Assembly: GCA_022494885.1 (NCBI GenBank)
Contig: JAGVSM010004530.1
Span: forward strand, 273,532 to 337,531
From: Micrasema longulum
Taxonomy: Eukaryota > Arthropoda > Insecta > Trichoptera > Brachycentridae
DNA length: 64,000 bases
Direction: 5' to 3'
Within the stretch, counting starts at the first letter, position 1, and every line of letters starts with the position of its first letter. The position numbers and the translations under genes were made by a program. Under the pieces are notes generated by a model that did not search any database, was not told the origin of the DNA, and was given only the letters and a program-made list of their open reading frames with translations. Below are positions 10,910 to 19,859 of the stretch, piece by piece.

Positions 10910-12200
10910 AATATTGTTGATCAATATTTATACTGTATCATATATGCGAGCACGATCATATGAAATCAAAATATTTTACACGTAATGAAATTAATGTACT
11001 GATGTATATTACTACAAACGCGCATAGAAATAAGGCTCTTAATTTGATTCAAACATACCGTAGTGAAATAACGAAACGGAAACGTTAGAACCATTTATCT
11101 TGTAATTTTATTTTGTATGTTTGCAAAGTATCGTTCATTAAAGGGTACATAATCACGGTTTGGAGGAACAACCGGACGATAAATTAAGAAGCCGCCGTAC
11201 GTGCCACCGTATAAAGATAATAATTTTTAGAAAATATTCACAGCGCCCTACAACCCTTGTCGAGAATATGTCAGGAAGGGAGCGTGACCTGACTGCGTAT
11301 GTTTATCCTAATAATAATATAAATATATCAATCCACGCGCCGATCCTTCGCCTCCATGATTACTCCTGAATATAGGCAAACCGTTTATTGGCAAAAATAC
11401 GAATATCCCAGCGGTGAATAGATAAACATATTTCAATAAAACGCTACATTTTAGCGTGAGAATGTGGAAAGAAAGCCGGTGGAATAAATTTCAATAAATG
11501 TTTTTATATGCCAGAAAAATAGCACTTCGCATAAAAACAGAAATGAAGAACTGTTTTGAAAAGGAATAGTACAGACATTTGTAAAGATTTTCCCGTGAAA
11601 ATGGAAAATAGCTTTCATATGTTATTACATGGTTATTTCGTTGGCTGTGGAATTTGTGGTATTTTGGTAAATATACGTGTAGAAAATACAGAAATTATAC
11701 CCGAGAGAATAATTAGCTTTTCTAGATCCTTTAGGTTCGTTTATAATGCCCATTTCATGCCCTCAACAATTACATGCATATTTTAATGTAACTTATATAA
11801 TATGACGTATTTTATATTATGCTTAAACTTTATTTAACTATATGTGCACGGTTTTATATTTTAACAAAAAAATAATTTAAATTATCCTTTGACCTAAGCT
11901 GAGAAGATTTTAAGTAAGCTTAAAGGGTTCAATTACGTTTGGAGGGTGCGATTTTATTTGTTATTTTTACTAAGCCACAGAGCAATTCATAAAATCAAAA
12001 ATATACATACTTGTTTCCAGAAATAACAAAAAGGTTCCCAAATGTATTCTGGAACCCAATTAAAATTGATTTGGTACTGTTCTTTTTATTAAGGAGAGAT
12101 AAGTAAAACATTTTTATAAAGATAAATTTAAAATGTATTTTTGCAGTCATTTAACATAAAATTATGCAAATTTCTTACTTAAAATGTGTGTAAGTGCACA
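10910..12200. other. Gene-free region, unassigned
   Basis: No gene recognised. The 69- and 76-codon frames at 11160 and 11556 show no motif or domain I know. Composition is moderately AT-rich. Confidence 0.4.
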
Positions 12201-12204
12201 TTCT

Positions 12205-12625
12205 TCTACTTCTTTTGACGGCGTTGATTTCATCATGTGCAACAAATTGCACCAATAGCCTGCATGTGTCGGTCACGATCCTTTGCTTGTTCGAACAACT
12301 CAACCATACCCAGCCTGGTTTATTTGCGTATTTTCCTTATCCAGGAAAGCTTCTTTCTACCCAAACCTTGTTTTCCTTCCACCCCTTTATTATAATTTGA
12401 AGAACCTTGTATTTTGGGTCAATAATTCTATATACGGGGTACTCCGTCTTGCGGAATTTTACCGTATTTAGCAGGATGTCCTTGTGTAACATACTATAAA
12501 CTGTCTTATTTCTAATACGACATTTCTTAGGCATCCAGATGTTTACTAACTGAGATGGATATGTTCTCATCATCACTATGACAGCATCATCTGCATGGCA
12601 TGTGATGTTAATGACTTTATCTCCC
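12205..12625 (-). pseudogene. RTE-like LINE RT: catalytic box and C-terminus
   Basis: Read on the minus strand: INITCHADDAVIVMMRTY holds the RT catalytic (Y/H)ADD box. It is joined directly to MLHKDILLNTVKFRKTEY and PKYKVLQIIIKG, which resemble the LINE C-terminal 'NTIKxRKTEYxGH ... KYxLLQLIxxGKIEG' box. After a frameshift it gives SWIRKIRK, a stop, then ELFEQAKDRD, resembling 'SWLRNLRxW ... DRD'. The RT thumb between the ADD box and the C-terminus is deleted. Dead copy. Confidence 0.7.
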
Positions 12626-12904
12626 TAAGTGGATTTACTCCTTTTTTTTTGTATTCTTAAAAGCGTTTTTTTATATATATTTATTCTGTTTGTGTAGGAA
12701 AAGGTTTTAGGCGTATATATTGTCGTTGTATATTTAGTTATAAAGGTGCTAAACTTGCTTTGTTTCTTTGTTGTTCTCAATATGTGTTATTTTTAAAATT
12801 TTAATATTATTTATGTCCCGAATTGAGTTATTTTAACTCCTGGGAATGTCACTCAATGTATTATACTTTGTGTTATATGATTTAAAATAAAAAAAAATAT
12901 GATG

Positions 12905-13240
12905 ATATGTGATATGATATCTTTCCACGATATTTTTAACAATCTTCGGTAGCACCACATTTTGAACGCCTTGAGTTTATTCATCAGAGTGACTGTGAGA
13001 GTCCATGTTTCAGTACAAACCAAACGTGAGATTTTCAGGCTCTAAATCCTTATGTTGATGGTAATTCGCGGAAAATTAATAAAGTTGTCATTTTTGTAAA
13101 GAAATTTCTTGCCATATCAATTCTTGCTCTGAGTTCTTCCTCTATCCTTGTTGATTCTAAACTTAGGCATTTAAAATGCTTCAAATTCTCAGTTTGATGG
13201 ACAAAAACTGTTAGTGGGATGGGATGCACATTATTACTTT
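12905..13240 (-). pseudogene. LINE RT thumb-region fragment
   Basis: The minus-strand frame reads ENLKHFKCLSLESTRIEEEL, then RARIDMARNFFTKM, with stops and a frameshift before MNKLKAFKMWCYRRLLKISW. This is the 'YLGS ... eIxxRIxxAR ... KAFxMWCYRRxLxI' region that normally lies between the ADD box and the C-terminal tail. It is the piece missing from 12205-12625, but on the minus strand it lies upstream of that fragment's ADD box. About 280 bp of AT-rich DNA separates the two. Confidence 0.65.
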
Positions 13241-13529
13241 GAATATTCTTTTATAATATATTTTCCAACATTTTTGTTCGATCCAAAAGACACATTGTAA
13301 ATATTTTTTCTCACTGTGTTATTGCTTTGATACGAAGAATATTCGATAAAAAATTCCCCACGTGAATTTATAAAGACGTTTTATTGTTGCATATGAAATT
13401 TTTCTGCGTATAGTCTTTTTGATCATAGTTATATATTCGTAAGAGAAAATTCGTTCAAAACATGTTCCAATACAAAATAAATTGATGTTGCCTATATTTG
13501 CAAGCTAAATATACACTGAAATTTATTGC

Positions 13530-13690
13530 AACACAGAAGGAAAACATTTTTGAGAAGGGAGGATGAAAGTTAACGCATTTATAAGGCTTGTGACATGTCA
13601 TTGCCTAGTTTAGGTGGTCACATTATATACGGCATAATATTGACTATTCTGCATATATTTAGACATCCACATTTTCTCAACTCTTTCCTC
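13530..13690 (-). repeat. Fold-back repeat, degenerate copy
   Basis: Contains ATTTATAAGGCTTGTGACAT, then TCATTGCCTAGTTTAGGTGG, the antisense of the family interior seen at 24.7 and 34.3 kb, preceded by an arm-like AAAACATTTTTGAGAAGG. Confidence 0.5.
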
Positions 13691-13817
13691 TTTTTTATTA
13701 TTTACCGACCTTCTACTTGAGAAGTTACTAGCAGGTATGAAATAGGATATTGAAGGAAATTATAAAAAAATCACAACACCCAGACAAAGAGCTGAAACCT
13801 TTTCGAATTATTCTGCA

Positions 13818-14020
13818 ATGAGAAGTATGAGCTTCCTTAACTTATTATGGAAGGAAAAATAGAGGGCAGGCGGGGTATGGGACGGAAATGAGCATCATGG
13901 CTCAGAAATCTCAGACAGTGGTTCGGTGTGCCGGATGCAGCAGCGCTGATTAGACTGGCCCTGGATCGTGATGAATTCAGAACGACGGTCGCCAAGAGCG
14001 GCAAAAGAAGAAGAACGTAG
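13818..14020 (+). pseudogene. RTE-like LINE C-terminal tail
   Basis: One frame reads NEKYELP, a stop, LIMEGKIEGRRGMGRK, a stop, then ASWLRNLRQWFGVPDAAALI and RLALDRDEFRTTVA. This matches the very common C-terminus of RTE-type LINE polymerases (LLQLIMEGKIEGRRGxGRKxxSWLRNLRxW ... DRDxFR). Two in-frame stops make it a pseudogene. A SINE-A head begins immediately after it (about 14015). Confidence 0.8.
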
Positions 14021-14165
14021 CGTAGTGGTTGGTGCATTTTCCCATCAAGCTTGAGGTCCCGAGTTTAATTCACAGGAAGTTCAACATAAAATATCGCTTA
14101 AAAGGATGGTTCTATACTGCAATATTTTATGTTCCTGATCTGAAGCCTGATCCGTAAGGATAAAC
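14015..14165 (+). mobile_element. SINE-A, head and part of body
   Basis: tRNA-like A box (CGTAGTGGTTGG) and a degenerate B box (GAGGTCCCGAGTTTAATTC), then TATACTGCAATATTTTATG typical of the SINE-A body. The 3' tail is missing. Confidence 0.6.
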
Positions 14166-14529
14166 TAAAATGAACTATCTATGTATATTTAGATATCAGA
14201 GTGATTCTTTATTCAAGGAGTTTGCAGTTCTTGATATTAGACAGCAATATTTACTGAGAGCAGTGGTGGTCACTCACATTAACAGAGACGTACATCCATC
14301 AGTTGCTTATCATTATGAGACTCGGAGTTCCAGTAACGATCTGATTTCCCGATAAATGGTTAGAACTTCCTTAGCACAGAGACAATACAGGACAAAAGCT
14401 ATATAATATAATGTTAGTCATGGAAATGTTGCAAGAACCACTAGCTAAAGAGGTCGCTGACTACTTTCCTTGGAGATATTGGTCGCAGAGAGTCTGAGGG
14501 GTTAATGGTGGCTGTTAGATGACCAACAC

Positions 14530-15075
14530 ATGTTTTAATTTAAATTGTTTTAATATATTTTTAGTTTTTTACTGATTTAATTTTTTAAGATCCTCATGAC
14601 TTTTTAATTTGTTTTAACTACATATGTATTTTTTTTTATTACATCTTTTACTTTATTTTTTAATGTGTTTTTTTTTCTCTTTCAACTAGGTATTTTGCTA
14701 TAATATTTTTAAATATGCTTTTTGCTATACACAAACATTAATTTTTTACTATGACTTTAAATATGTTTCTTACTATGTATTGTGTTTTTATTTCGAATTT
14801 GACTTAGTTGTAAAATATTTTTGATACATATTTATATATTTTTAATGGTTCTTACGATGTTTTCACTACATTTATTACATTGTTTTTATTATGTTTTTGC
14901 TTCGTTTTTTACTACATTTTTACTATGTTTTTACTGCACTTTTACTATGTTTTTACTACATTTTTAATATGTTTTTACTACATTTTTTACCATGTTTTTA
15001 CGCCATTTTTTACTTTGTTTTTCACTTTGTCCTCTATCTTTATAGCTGTTTCTATATATTGATAACGGTTTTTTT
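14530..15075 (+). repeat. T-rich degenerate tandem tract
   Basis: Strongly T-biased on the plus strand. From about 14840 it resolves into imperfect 11-13-bp units such as TTTTTACTATG and TTTTTACTACA repeated many times. The overlapping open frames (14880-15100) are translations of this repeat, not genes. Confidence 0.75.
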
Positions 15076-15194
15076 TACTGTCTTAGAACGCGGTAAATAA
15101 CGCTAGTTAGGCAGTCAAAGCAACTTTGCATAAATTATAATTTTGTGTATGTAATATAATGAAAATAATAAATAAATGTTTACGCCCTACTAAA

Positions 15195-15440
15195 TGCCTC
15201 GTAGTCTAATGGTCATCACGCGAGCCTACCATGCAAGAGGTCTCCGGTTTAATTCTGACAGTAAATATTGATTCAAAAAGGTGTTTTTACCTTGAACAGT
15301 GCATTGTTTCTGGACTACTACCTGAAGCGCAAGACCAATCACCATTCCTTGATGTAATAGATGATCACTATGCGCGGCAATTAGTGTGCAAATGCAGTTC
15401 CCTATTCACCATCGGGTGCTGACAGGGTTATGATGACGAT
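15195..15440 (+). mobile_element. SINE-A, full-length, diverged
   Basis: Head TGCCTCGTAGTCTAATGG (A box) and GAGGTCTCCGGTTTAATTC (B box region); body with GTGTTTTTACCTTGAA; end with TATTCACCATCGGGTGCTGA and ATGATGACGAT. It lacks the extra 5' block found in some other copies. The 63-codon open frame inside is not coding. Confidence 0.75.
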
Positions 15441-15544
15441 ATAAACAATTATTATTTAATTTAAAACTATTTACAATTTAATTGCTGTTTTAAACCATGA
15501 GTCATTTGTTAAACCAGTGAAATAAAAAGATTAAATAAATTTAT

Positions 15545-15890
15545 ATTTGAAGCACTCACTTTGTGGTTATTCATTATTATTATAATAAAAAAACTATGTT
15601 TTTAGCCACTTATTTTTTATTTTTTCTACCGACCAGTTTCACAGCTACACAAGATTCTTTATCAAGGTATACTCAAATAATGAATTCCATTCTATTTCGT
15701 TTTTGCAGTGATAACTATATATAACATTATTGATTATGGCAAAAACAATTGACTTATTATCTCCATAATATGTAACAATAAAGTTATATTTAGTTATCAC
15801 TGTAAAATTAAAATAGGAAAGAAATTGGTTAAGTGTACCTTGATGAAGAAGCTCGTGTAGCGTTGAAACCGATCTGTATAAATAAGAAAT
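15545..15890. repeat. Inverted pair of family-2 PLE-like termini
   Basis: An antisense terminus (15600-15671: TCTACCGACCAGTTTCACAG) and a sense terminus (15830-15884: TACCTTGATGAAGAAGCTCG) face each other across about 160 bp of AT-rich DNA. Penelope-like elements often end in inverted or direct terminal repeats, and the PLE at 36 kb has the same arrangement. No GIY-YIG or RT coding is visible between them, so this may be a collapsed element. Confidence 0.5.
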
Positions 15891-15894
15891 GATT

Positions 15895-17150
15895 GAAAAC
15901 AATGTTGCTTCGTATTTATTTTACATTATATTATATTTCAGTTAGGGTCTGCTTTTGTTTTCATGTTCAATGCATTCTCGCAGTAATGCAATCAGGTTTG
16001 GTTCTGAATCAAAAGGCCAGGAAACAAGTATGTAATACAAATGTTCACAAAATAAATAACCTTTATAAAATATCGAAAAGAAATATGACAGTCGGTAAAG
16101 AAGACCACTACGATTCCTGATTTTATGTTCCGCTGGCTGATTGCGTCCGCTCTCTGGATTACCAAGATCCGCCTGTTGGAGACATTTCCGCGCGGCTGTA
16201 TCCAGAACACAAATTACGTTATAGGTCTCGCCAGTGTACTGTTCTGGTATTAGGACTCCAGTCTCCAGTTGGGGCGGTGGAAATTGGACCTAAGGGAAGA
16301 CTATTGGACAGTGCAACGATACATTTTCTCGGAGTTTCCCAACATTTTTCTGATCAAATTATAATTTTTTGTACTTCATTTTCCCTTGATAAACAACTTA
16401 CATTAATTTATTTTGACTTAAGATAGGTCGTGTCCATTTTCTCACTAATTTAAAAATGAGCACCAGAAATAAAAAAAAGGTATTTTTTTTTATAATATAT
16501 TGCGTTTGCTTTTACGTTATATAAATTATTTTACTCGAACAGTAGCTTTCAAAATAGAATGTCAAGTAGACAAATGTGGGCATTTTAGACCCCTCCTTCT
16601 GTTCGCGTTCAATCTAGGAAATAAAGATGCCAAAGTTTCTTGTGATATTTGCGCAGTGTACAGTGAGAATGCCATACTGTGTATACCTTTATTTTATTTA
16701 AGAATAAACATTTACTTATTTTTATATTTATCATTCATTATTTACCAAACTGTTGTAAAATAATGAAGGAAAATACATTATTGAGTAGTTTGTTGTTGTT
16801 AACACGAGTTGTGTCCCTTTTTTGTCAAATGATGAGTACACAACAAAAAATGACACAATTTAGGTTAAGACTTATTTTTTTTAAACAATAACAGCAGCCA
16901 TTTGCACGTCTCTGAGGGAGTTTTTCAATGCAACATTCCCGTATTTAAAAATTTAATATAGTTATTATATGTTTGTTTTATAAAATTAAATCTAACACTG
17001 TTAATTTTCACTTTTTACAACATTTAGGAATCATTTCTAATATTTTTTAATACATATAAATAAATTAATTGAAAATGCAAATGGAATGCTGTGGAAATGC
17101 GATCTCTCAGGAGAAAATGAGGTAAAACTATGTACGATAGATCTGCACAT
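15895..17150. other. Gene-free region with a GC-richer patch
   Basis: No gene recognised. Bases about 16120-16340 are notably richer in G and C than the surroundings but have no open frame or repeat match that I can name. The frames at 16500-16891 are AT-rich and unrecognised. Confidence 0.4.
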
Positions 17151-17155
17151 TATGT

Positions 17156-17418
17156 ATGGCTGAAATAAGCGTTATTGACAAAATCAAGAAAGTAGCTCTG
17201 CAGTGGTTTGGACATGTAGAGCGAATGGACAGCGAAATAATAGATAAAAGTATTAACGAATGTTGATAGATGTAGAAATAGAAGAAGACTGAGAATGACA
17301 AAGCAGACCAAATCTAACAAATACTAAAATAGACATATCAAAAGTCGGAATAATCGGCGGACGTGCATGAAAAGATGTGTGAAAATAGGCATTCCCCTAG
17401 AGATCTGTATGTGCTAGA
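17156..17418 (+). pseudogene. RTE-like LINE RT C-terminal fragment
   Basis: MAEISVIDKIKKVALQWFGH, then VERMDSEIIDKSINEC, followed by stops and a frameshift; afterwards RCRNRRRLRMTKQ and NNRRTCMKRCVK. This is the 'LRWFGHVxRM ... GRRxRGRPxxxWxD ... RxxCMKRxM' layout of LINE polymerase C-termini. Stops show it is dead. Confidence 0.7.
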
Positions 17419-17446
17419 AATATAGGTGCAAAGACATGATTTTTTC

Positions 17447-17541
17447 AAACCGCAATATTTCATAGTCCTTGGACGTACGATCAGAGTACTTACGCAGTGC
17501 TCTATGTACCATCAGATGCTTGTAAAGAAGAAATGATGAAA
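17447..17541 (+). mobile_element. SINE-A, 3' part
   Basis: GCAATATTTCATAGTCCTTG, then CAGTGCTCTATGTACCATCA and AAATGATGAAA: the SINE-A body, cattle-grid end and triplet tail without the head. Confidence 0.6.
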
Positions 17542-17669
17542 TAACCGTGTTTGAAAATGGGACACGCCCTTGGACCACAACCGTAGTCTATTTCATTATT
17601 TACTGTAATTGAGCAAATTTGGCGCAAAATTAACATCAATCGGATGTAACATCGGAGATGGAAAACATT

Positions 17670-17735
17670 TTGAAGAACAGTTGGAGTACCAATGCAGTGT
17701 TCTACCACTACACTGGGCAGGAAATAAATACATAT
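17670..17735 (+). mobile_element. SINE-A scrap
   Basis: GGAGTACCAATGCAGTGTTC, then TACCACTACACTGGGC, resembles the 'GGTGTACCAATGCAGTGCYCTATGCACCAYTGGGTGC' segment near the SINE-A 3' end. Confidence 0.45.
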
Positions 17736-18069
17736 GAAATAGTATGGAAGTAATGGTGATATATAATAAAATTGTTATATATACGGTCCATTTCAATATT
17801 TAATCGTCTTTGATCGCGTGTTCGAATTATATATATTTTTTAAATAAAATAAACAATTGTGTTTACTATCATTAACAAATGTTGTACCTTTACTTGGCTC
17901 ATCAAAAGGCACATAAACATAGGCTATTAAGCATTTAAATGGACTACAGTACCTTCTCAACAAAATATGGCCATGCGGAATTTTACGTAATTACTCAATT
18001 CAAGATGGAATTTCTCAGATATTAATTTGAATAAATTAATAAGATTTTTTTAAATAAAATTTTCAAAAG

Positions 18070-18292
18070 GATTTTTTTTCAAAGGAATAACACGCTAAGC
18101 CTCTATTTAGAGGCTTGTCAGCAGGTGGGATAGAGGGGGTATGAAAGAAGGTAATAACGAATTCACCACAACACCCAGACCGGTTAAGATAAAAGTCTTT
18201 CTTAGATTTATTTCTTGCAACTGGCGGGAATCGAACCCGCGACGCCAGTTTCACAGTTAGCCGTCTAACCAACTAAGCCACGGCGCCTGTTA
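18070..18292 (-). mobile_element. SINE-C: tRNA-derived, with perfect A and B boxes
   Basis: On the minus strand the head has a perfect A box (TGGCTTAGTTGG) and B box (GGTTCGATTCC). A GTG at the expected anticodon position hints at a tRNA-His origin. The acceptor ends do not pair, so it is not a working tRNA. The body contains GGTCTGGGTGTTGTGG, then the hairpin AAGCCTCTAAATAGAGGCTT (18097-18116), and ends in an A-rich tail. A diverged body fragment lies at 19395-19480. Confidence 0.7.
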
Positions 18293-18681
18293 GATTATGT
18301 TTTAATATTTAGAGTTTCCACCTTTGGCAGAAATAACTACCTCAATTCTTCTCGGAATACTTAAATCGCACAGTTCTGAAATGTTTTTATTTCTTCGTTT
18401 TTCGACTAAACTTAATCTTTTTTTAAAGACAGTTTTTTTTTTAAACTTGAAGTTGAGTTTTTAATACGCTCCTCATCTTTTCTACCTCCTTTCTAAGTTT
18501 TTTCTGCGTTATGTAATTTCTGAGAAATTCCTGCTTGAATTGAGATATTGCCTAAAATTCCGCGTGGCTATAATTAGTTGAGAAGGTACTGAATTCGTAC
18601 ATTCGAACCCTGGACTTAAAATGTAATTTTAAAAACTTATGGATAAAAACAGCTCTGCTTGTAACATAGTAACAGAATTCT

Positions 18682-19010
18682 AGACAAGTGTTTTTGACTC
18701 GATAGCTACTTTCAGGTAAAAATTCCGAATAAGAAAATCGAGAGGAGATAAGCCCGCCTCATTGTAAAGTGATAAGCGCGTTTGCCTACCGTTCTTGAGG
18801 TCCTGGTTCCAATTCCTGGCAGAGTGGACTTGAAATATTAAAGTTAAATGTTATTTACACTGCAATACTTTTTTATTTCTAGACTAGCACCTAAATCGTA
18901 AGACTGATCACCGTACATTCACATAACAGATGATTGAATTAAGTTGCATTTTGTTTATCTATGCAGTATTCTATGCACTACTGGGTGCAGAAAGGGGAAT
19001 GATGAAACTA
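18682..19010 (+). mobile_element. SINE-A with 5' extension block
   Basis: The tRNA-like head starts at about 18756 (GCCTCATTGTAAAGTGATAA) with B box GGTTCCAATTCC; the 3' end is CACTACTGGGTGCAG, GGGAATGATG. Upstream, 18682-18755 (TTTTTGACTCGATAGCTACT, CAGGTAAAAATT) is shared with copies at 26.5, 37.4, 42.4 and 47.4 kb, so it travels with a subset of SINE-A copies. Confidence 0.7.
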
Positions 19011-19019
19011 GTATTTGTA

Positions 19020-19480
19020 AATGATTTGATCGGTCTGGGTAAAGACCTACACATCATGTTTTCGAATTCTAGTTTTCACAGCATACATTTTATCTTTTCA
19101 CTGCGCAGCAACGTATCCCTTTGATTCTAACATCCTTGTTCGAAACGTGTTTTCACATGTCGATCGTATAGTGCGGTCCAGATTCCGGCATTTGGTGCAG
19201 TAATCTCCTTGAAAGCACCACACCTGAGTCGCGGCCCAAGTACCAGGATTACAGAATGTAAACAGCGCGGTAAACCAGAGCTATGCTCTACCCTGGGGAT
19301 TTACATTCAACAGCCTCGCCTACTGCAGTTAACGCGGTTGGAAGGACGAATGATAATAACAGGCAAAAGACAAAGTCGATAAGTTATTCGTAACGCTGAT
19401 ATTACTTTTTTTTAAATAAAAAAACCCTAAGTCTATTTGACAGCCTTGTCAGCAGGGAAAAAAGAGAAGATATGGAATGA
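19020..19480. other. GC-richer unassigned patch and SINE-C scrap
   Basis: Bases 19130-19350 are GC-richer and unassigned. Bases 19395-19480 (minus strand) match the SINE-C body: CTAAGTCTATTTGACAGCC, then TTGTCAGCAGGG. Confidence 0.45.
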
Positions 19481-19770
19481 AGTTATAAAACATGCACCAT
19501 ATTACTAAAAACGTTTCGGGATAAAAAGGTAATCCATACTTTAGTGTTTCTGATTTCCTTTACAGTTAATATTTGAAAAACTTACTCGATGTAGTATTAT
19601 TAAAAAGAAATATTGATGAATACTGTAAAGTCACCACTACAAAATATAAGTATTATTTAGTTTCGAGGGTCGGTTTTGGAATACCCGATTCGTAGTTAAT
19701 TCATTGATGGATATGGGAAAACGGTCGCAGAGACAAACTAAAGAGAAAATTTAAAACAATAATAAAAAAG

Positions 19771-19855
19771 AAGAAGAGAGAAAAAGAGAGAAGAAGAGAG
19801 AAGAAGAGAGAAGAAGAGAGAAGAAGAGAGAAGAAGAGAGAAGAAGAGAGAAGAA
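19771..19855. repeat. 10-bp GA minisatellite
   Basis: About eight tandem copies of AAGAAGAGAG, nearly perfect, with a degenerate first unit and an A-rich end. The overlapping minus-strand frames rich in Ser/Leu/Phe are translations of this array. Confidence 0.95.
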
Positions 19856-19859
19856 AAAA

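Noticed and set aside
12194..12400. Open frame with a signal-peptide-like start (MHILLLLLTALISSCA)
   Set aside because: It is the antisense of a LINE polymerase fragment; the hydrophobic start is coincidental.
14880..15100. Phe/Tyr-rich frames resembling membrane peptides
   Set aside because: They are translations of the T-rich tandem tract.
18205..18292. tRNA-His-like gene on the minus strand
   Set aside because: A and B boxes are perfect, but the acceptor ends do not pair and the sequence continues into a repeated body found elsewhere, so it is a SINE head.
19771..19855. Possible CRISPR-like array
   Set aside because: Units are 10 bp and directly tandem with no spacers.
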